This document shows positions 59,748 through 64,000 of a stretch of 64,000 nucleotides of DNA, one piece after another. Within the stretch, counting starts at the first letter, position 1. The number at the start of each line of letters is the position of its first letter. The DNA is from Duganella sp. Root336D2 (GTDB lineage Bacteria; Pseudomonadota; Gammaproteobacteria; Burkholderiales; Burkholderiaceae_D). A program made the position numbers and the translations under genes. The stretch spans positions 310,001 through 374,000 of the forward strand of contig NZ_LMDB01000036.1 of NCBI RefSeq assembly GCF_001425005.1. Direction: 5' to 3'. The notes under the pieces are model-generated. The model searched no databases. It was not told where the DNA came from and saw only the letters and a program-made list of their open reading frames with translations.

Positions 59748-59887
59748 AAATTTTCCTCACGGCCCCCTAAACTTTCACACAAATCTCTGGATACCTTGCT
59801 AGAGGGGTCACAACACGAATTGACGTGTCTTGATCGTACGCATGGGTTACGCAGGCGCCCCGCGCGCCGAAAAATCAGGGACTACAA

Positions 59888-62800
59888 ATGGTAGCGATCG
59901 TTAGCGGTAATGGCGCAGGCATCTTGAACACCTCGGCTGGCACGCTCGGCCAAGGCGGAGTGTTTGGCAATGCAGCAAATGGAAACTCAAAAGACTCCGT
60001 CTACATCAATATTGCCAACGGTAACCTTTTGTTGCAAGACCAGGATGACTGCATCGTTGCGCGAGGTGTCGATTCGGAAATCGTGCGGACCTACAATTCA
60101 CAGGGCCAGCTGAATACTGGCGACGGTGTCGGCTGGCGGCAGGCCACACGCAGGCAATTGACCGGCCTGACGGGCACCGTCAATACCGCCGGCAGCACCA
60201 TCACCCGCATCGTCGGCGACGGCAGCGCGACAGTGTTTACTTACGATGTCGCGCGCGCGGCATACTTCACTACCGAGGGCGGGGGCGCCTACCAAACCAT
60301 TACGTTCAGTGCCGCCAACAATCAATGGACCTGGCAGGCGGATCACAATGATCTGTACGGTGAGCATGAAGTCTACAACGGTACCACAGGCCTGATTTAC
60401 TCCGCGACCGACTACAGGTATGGAGCAATTTTTTACTTTACCCACGACAGTTCCAATCGGCTGACCAAGCTCACCAATGCACATGGCGACACCACCTACT
60501 TTGATTACGTGAACGGTAATGTGAGCAAGGTCCGTACGGTGATGGCTGGCGTGACGGGGGATTTCAGCCGGGTCAGCTATCAGTACGATGCCTTGAATCG
60601 CCTTACCGGCGTTATCACCGACCTGACGCCGGAAAACAAGGCTGACGCCAAGACCTACACCGTCAACTACACCTACCTTTCGAATACCTCCCAAGTAGAA
60701 ACGGTGACTCAAAGTGACGGCACGCGACTGAACTTCACTTATGTGCTCCACGACGGTAAAAATAAAGTAGCCAGCGTCACCGACGCCCTTGGCCGAAGCA
60801 CCTCATTCGACTATACGCAACCCGGCAAGACGATTGTCACCGACAGTCTTGGCTTCAAGACCGCCTACGCCTACGACGCGAACGGCCAACTGCTCAGCGT
60901 AACGGCGCCTGCGGTGGCGGGTGTATCGCAAATTACCCAATTCGAATATGACGCTGCGGGTAATATCTCGCGCACTGTCGACGCGCGCGGCCTGGCGACC
61001 ACTTATGGCTACGATGGCAACGGCAACCGCATCCTGGAGCGCGACTCCACCGGCGCGACGATTACCCGTACCTTTTCCAGCGCCAACAAGGTGCTCAGCG
61101 AAACGCGGTATATCGATCTCGATCCTGATGGCGCAGGCGGCCTGTTGCCGACCCAGAAGCTGACGACGCGTTATGTCTACGACACTTACAATGTCGTACG
61201 CTTCATCATCAGCCCGGAAGGCCGGGTGCGGGAATACCGCTACAACGCCCAGCATCAGCTCCTGGTGGACCTGGCGTATATCGGCATCAAATTTGCCGAG
61301 AACAGTGCGGAATCGGCCTACGCTTACAACGCCATGGTGACGTGGTCGCAGAGCACCGCGGTCAAGGCCGCGGCGGCAACCCGGGTCGACTACGCTTACG
61401 ATGGACGCGGCCTGGTCATGCAAAGCACTTCGTACGCCGCAACTGCCGGTGCCTCAAATGCCGCGCCTGCAATCGGCCCTGACACGGCGATCGTGCAATA
61501 TGTGTACGATCATGCCGGCCAGTTGCTGCAATCGATCGACGGCAACGGCAACACGACGACCTATGCTTACGATGGCCTCGGCCGCCAGCTCTCCGCTACT
61601 GACCCGCAACAGAACGTAGTGCTGCACACCTATGACGATGCAGGTAACCGTATCGTCACCCGTCGCGCGGACGGCGTTACCAGCACTTCGACCTACGATA
61701 AATCAGGCCAGCTGTTGGCTACCGTGCTGGCAGAAGCGAATGGCACGGTGGTGGGCACTAGCAGCTATTTGTACGATAACGCAGGCAAACTGCGCACAGT
61801 CATTGATCCCAATGGCGGCCGTAGCCACATCCTCTACGACGAGGCAGGCCGCAAGGCCGCAACGGTTACGGCGGCCGGTAGCCTGACCGAGTACCGCTAT
61901 GATGCCAACAACCAGCTCGCGCTGACCATCGCCTACGCAACTTCGGTCAGCCAAGCTTCGTTGGCTGCCCTGATCGGCACCGACGGCAAGCCAGTGACTG
62001 CGACGCTGGAAACGGCAGGCCTGCGTCCGGCAGCTACAGCGGCAGACCAGCGCGAATGGCGCCTGTACGACAATGCCAATCGCCTGCTCAAAACGGTCGA
62101 TGCACTTGGCTACGTGACCGATTACAGCTACGACGGTGCATCGCGCCTGCTTGATACAATCCGGCGTGCGACGGTGATCGATTTGACGGCATTTGCCGCT
62201 AATCCGAACGTCGCCAACGCGAGCCCCGCGCCGCATGCCAACGACCGCGTCGCGCGCAACAGCTACGACAAAGACGGCAAGCTGCGCTTCACGATGGACG
62301 GTGAGGGCTACCTTTCCGAATTCCAGTATGACCTGGCGGGACGCCATACCGGTACCGTGCGTTACGCCGCCGCAGTCGACCCAGCCGCCCGTTCGGGTAG
62401 CGGCTGGATGACGGCCGCGGCCAGCTCGGTTGGGATCACTGCCAGCACCACTTATGATGGCCGGGGCCAGGTGGTATCGCAAACGGATGGCGCAGGCAAC
62501 ACGACTACATTCACCTACGATGGCCAGGGCAACGTCCTGACTTCAACTACGGCGGGTGTGGCAACGTGCTTCGTCTACGACAAGCTTAACCGCCTGATCG
62601 AGAGCCATGCAGACGCCAATGCCAGCAACGTCACCAGCAAAGTCGCCTACGATGCGCAAGGCAACAAGGTTGCGGTCACTGATGCGATGGGCAATACGAC
62701 TCGTCTTGTTTATGACGCCAGCAACCGTCAGGTCTTCAGCATTGACCCGTTGGGCATCGTTACCGAGACCAGGTACAACGCCAACGGCAATGCAGTAGCG

Positions 62801-64000
62801 ACAATCCGCTATTCCAAGGCGATCAATGTAGTCAGCGCTGAGCAGGTGCTGGGCGCTTCCGATGTGCGAGCGGTGCTCAGTGCCGATATCGAATCGGTCG
62901 TGCACCAGCGTTACGACCGGGATGGCCGCCTGACCTGGACCGTGGATGCGACGGGCGCCGCCACGCAGTTGGTCTACGACGCAAAGGGCAATGTAGTCAG
63001 GCGGATCGCCTACAAGAATGCGCTTGGCACAGATGAGTTGGCAAGCCTGGCAGCAAATCCCGGTGCAGTGCCTGTGCCTGCCAATGAGTTCACTGCCACC
63101 AGTTACATCTATGACGAAAATGACCGACTGGTGTTCACGATCGACGCCATGGGCGCGGTCGCGGAAAGTCGCTATGATGCCCAAGGCAACGTCATCGAGA
63201 CGGTGCGTTATGCCACGCCTATCGATACCAGTAATACGCAAACGCCGGCAGTATTGGCGGTCAGGGCGCTGCTGCGCGTGGACGCCGCGAAGGACGTGCA
63301 CGAATTCCGGCGCTATGACAAAGAAGGGCACCTGACATGGAGCGTCGATGCTGCTGGTGCTGCGACGCAGTTCATCTACGATGCTAATGGTAATGTAGTG
63401 AAGCGCTTGGCATATACCGACCCGCTGACGGCGGCGGCCCTGGCATCGCTGGCGGCTGACGCGTGTGCGCTTCCCGCCCCGGCTGGCGCATCGAGCATGA
63501 CCCAGTTCGCGTACGATGGCGACAACCGCCTGGTCTTTACGGTCGATCCGCTGGGCATCGTGAGCGAGAACCGCTACGATGTGCGCGGCAACGTTGTCGA
63601 GACCGTGCGCTATGCCGTGCCGATTACGCTGGCCAATGACGCCCAATTGACCGTAGCGTCCATCAAGCCGCTGCTGCTGGCGGACGCGAAAGACGTACAT
63701 CAATTCCAGCGTTATGACGCGCTTGGCCGCCTGGCCTGGAGTGTCGACGGCACGGGTGCCGCAACGCAGCTCTTCTACGACAACAGCGGCAACCTGATCA
63801 AGCGCCTGGCGTTCACTGAACGCCTGACGCCAGCAGCCATGGCATCGCTGGCCGGCAACGCGAGTGAGCTGCCGGCGCCAACCGGTGCGTCGGCAATGAC
63901 CCAGTACGCCTACGACGCCGACAATCGCCTGGTCTTTACCGTCGATGCGCTGGGCATCGTCACCGAGAATCGCTACGATGTGAATGGCAAGGCCGTTGAG
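59888..64000 (+). CDS. Giant RHS/YD-repeat protein (5' part; runs off the window)
   Basis: The frame from ATG 59888 (AGGG 7 bases upstream) is open for all 1371 codons to the window end. The N-terminus (IVSGNGAGILNTSAGTLGQG, then VYINIANGNLLLQDQDD and EIVRTYNSQGQ) is the leader found on large RHS-repeat proteins of Massilia and Pseudomonas relatives; no Sec signal peptide is present. More than 30 YD-type repeats follow (for example YAYDANGQL, YGYDGNGNR, YVYDHAGQL, RYDALGRLAW). From 62906 the repeats become a tandem super-repeat. Such proteins form a beta-cocoon around a C-terminal toxin, which would lie beyond the window. No VgrG, PAAR or T1SS gene is visible nearby, so the export route is unknown. 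Confidence 0.88.
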   Translation, partial: MVAIVSGNGAGILNTSAGTLGQGGVFGNAANGNSKDSVYINIANGNLLLQDQDDCIVARGVDSEIVRTYNSQGQLNTGDGVGWRQATRRQLTGLTGTVNTAGSTITRIVGDGSATVFTYDVARAAYFTTEGGGAYQTITFSAANNQWTWQADHNDLYGEHEVYNGTTGLIYSATDYRYGAIFYFTHDSSNRLTKLTNAHGDTTYFDYVNGNVSKVRTVMAGVTGDFSRVSYQYDALNRLTGVITDLTPENKADAKTYTVNYTYLSNTSQVETVTQSDGTRLNFTYVLHDGKNKVASVTDALGRSTSFDYTQPGKTIVTDSLGFKTAYAYDANGQLLSVTAPAVAGVSQITQFEYDAAGNISRTVDARGLATTYGYDGNGNRILERDSTGATITRTFSSANKVLSETRYIDLDPDGAGGLLPTQKLTTRYVYDTYNVVRFIISPEGRVREYRYNAQHQLLVDLAYIGIKFAENSAESAYAYNAMVTWSQSTAVKAAAATRVDYAYDGRGLVMQSTSYAATAGASNAAPAIGPDTAIVQYVYDHAGQLLQSIDGNGNTTTYAYDGLGRQLSATDPQQNVVLHTYDDAGNRIVTRRADGVTSTSTYDKSGQLLATVLAEANGTVVGTSSYLYDNAGKLRTVIDPNGGRSHILYDEAGRKAATVTAAGSLTEYRYDANNQLALTIAYATSVSQASLAALIGTDGKPVTATLETAGLRPAATAADQREWRLYDNANRLLKTVDALGYVTDYSYDGASRLLDTIRRATVIDLTAFAANPNVANASPAPHANDRVARNSYDKDGKLRFTMDGEGYLSEFQYDLAGRHTGTVRYAAAVDPAARSGSGWMTAAASSVGITASTTYDGRGQVVSQTDGAGNTTTFTYDGQGNVLTSTTAGVATCFVYDKLNRLIESHADANASNVTSKVAYDAQGNKVAVTDAMGNTTRLVYDASNRQVFSIDPLGIVTETRYNANGNAVATIRYSKAINVVSAEQVLGASDVRAVLSADIESVVHQRYDRDGRLTWTVDATGAATQLVYDAKGNVVRRIAYKNALGTDELASLAANPGAVPVPANEFTATSYIYDENDRLVFTIDAMGAVAESRYDAQGNVIETVRYATPIDTSNTQTPAVLAVRALLRVDAAKDVHEFRRYDKEGHLTWSVDAAGAATQFIYDANGNVVKRLAYTDPLTAAALASLAADACALPAPAGASSMTQFAYDGDNRLVFTVDPLGIVSENRYDVRGNVVETVRYAVPITLANDAQLTVASIKPLLLADAKDVHQFQRYDALGRLAWSVDGTGAATQLFYDNSGNLIKRLAFTERLTPAAMASLAGNASELPAPTGASAMTQYAYDADNRLVFTVDALGIVTENRYDVNGKAVE
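62906..64000 (+). repeat. Tandem super-repeat of about 400 bp within the RHS gene
   Basis: Unit 1 (62906-63307, 134 codons) starts QRYDRDGRLTWTVDATGAAT. Unit 2 (63308-63706, 133 codons) starts RRYDKEGHLTWSVDAAGAAT. Unit 3 starts at 63707 (QRYDALGRLAWSVDGTGAAT) and continues past the window. Each unit has the same internal order: T-Q-x-x-YD, a KR-x-A segment, L-A-S-L-A, P-A, DNRLVFT-x-D, ENRYD, ETVRYA, and a DAKDVHQF-type end. An incomplete older copy precedes unit 1 (VFSIDPLGIVTETRYNANGN). Confidence 0.85.

Overview
The window reads as a chromosomal segment of a GC-rich betaproteobacterium, most likely Oxalobacteraceae (Massilia/Duganella/Janthinobacterium type). The grounds are gene order and protein character: EarP next to EF-P with Arg32, yceD-rpmF-plsX-fabHDG-acpP-fabF, a following rpoE-mucD cluster, lepA-lepB-rnc-era-recO-pdxJ-acpS-uvrC-pgsA, and a tRNA-Gly(GCC) array. 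Species cannot be named from sequence reading alone.

Layout. 1-10 kb: the end of earP, efp, a Tat-exported amidase, DbpA RNA helicase, a Tat-exported AcpA-type phosphoesterase, a lipoprotein, initiator tRNA-fMet, a methyltransferase and several small lineage-specific genes. 10-18 kb: SbcCD nuclease and a PAS/GGDEF diguanylate cyclase. 18-23 kb: a YcaQ-like glycosylase, a DUF2804 protein, a PatZ-like protein that has lost half of its ATP-grasp domain, and a helical protein behind an FNR/Anr-type box. 23-30 kb: a DUF349 protein, MoaE, ClpB (with a sigma-32-like promoter) and an HD hydrolase. 30-38 kb: an AraC regulator divergent from an MFS transporter, RraA, isocitrate lyase with a rich operator region, a GNAT, RlmJ, an EAL-like/HDOD protein, an RsmI-like methylase and Maf. 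38-45 kb: the fatty-acid synthesis cluster. 45-48 kb: a YgfX-like protein, RpoE, a shortened RseA-like protein and MucD/DegQ. 48-57.4 kb: the lepA to pgsA housekeeping run. 57.5-58.1 kb: four tRNA-Gly and one tRNA-Cys.

The character changes after the tRNA array. From about 58.2 to 59.8 kb the DNA is visibly richer in A+T. It holds a tRNA-like fragment, a frameshifted M35 (aspzincin) metallopeptidase domain, a Cys-bearing remnant, a small HesB/IscA-like protein without cysteines, and a broken membrane protein. From 59,888 to the window end a single reading frame stays open for 1371 codons. It encodes a giant YD/RHS-repeat protein whose distal part is a tandem array of roughly 400-bp super-repeats. 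This accessory segment is the most interesting part: it looks like an RHS polymorphic-toxin locus preceded by a graveyard of displaced toxin and immunity modules.

Three inverted repeats (2704-2786, 8125-8189, 31948-32088) share the core TTCGGKGYCAGG and each sits just after a stop codon. They look like one dispersed palindromic repeat family.

Most downstream genes are packed tightly, with ATGA or TAATG overlaps (sbcD-sbcC, ycaQ-DUF2804, DUF349-moaE, lepA-lepB, era-recO, pdxJ-acpS, acpS-uvrC), so they are probably translated from shared transcripts.
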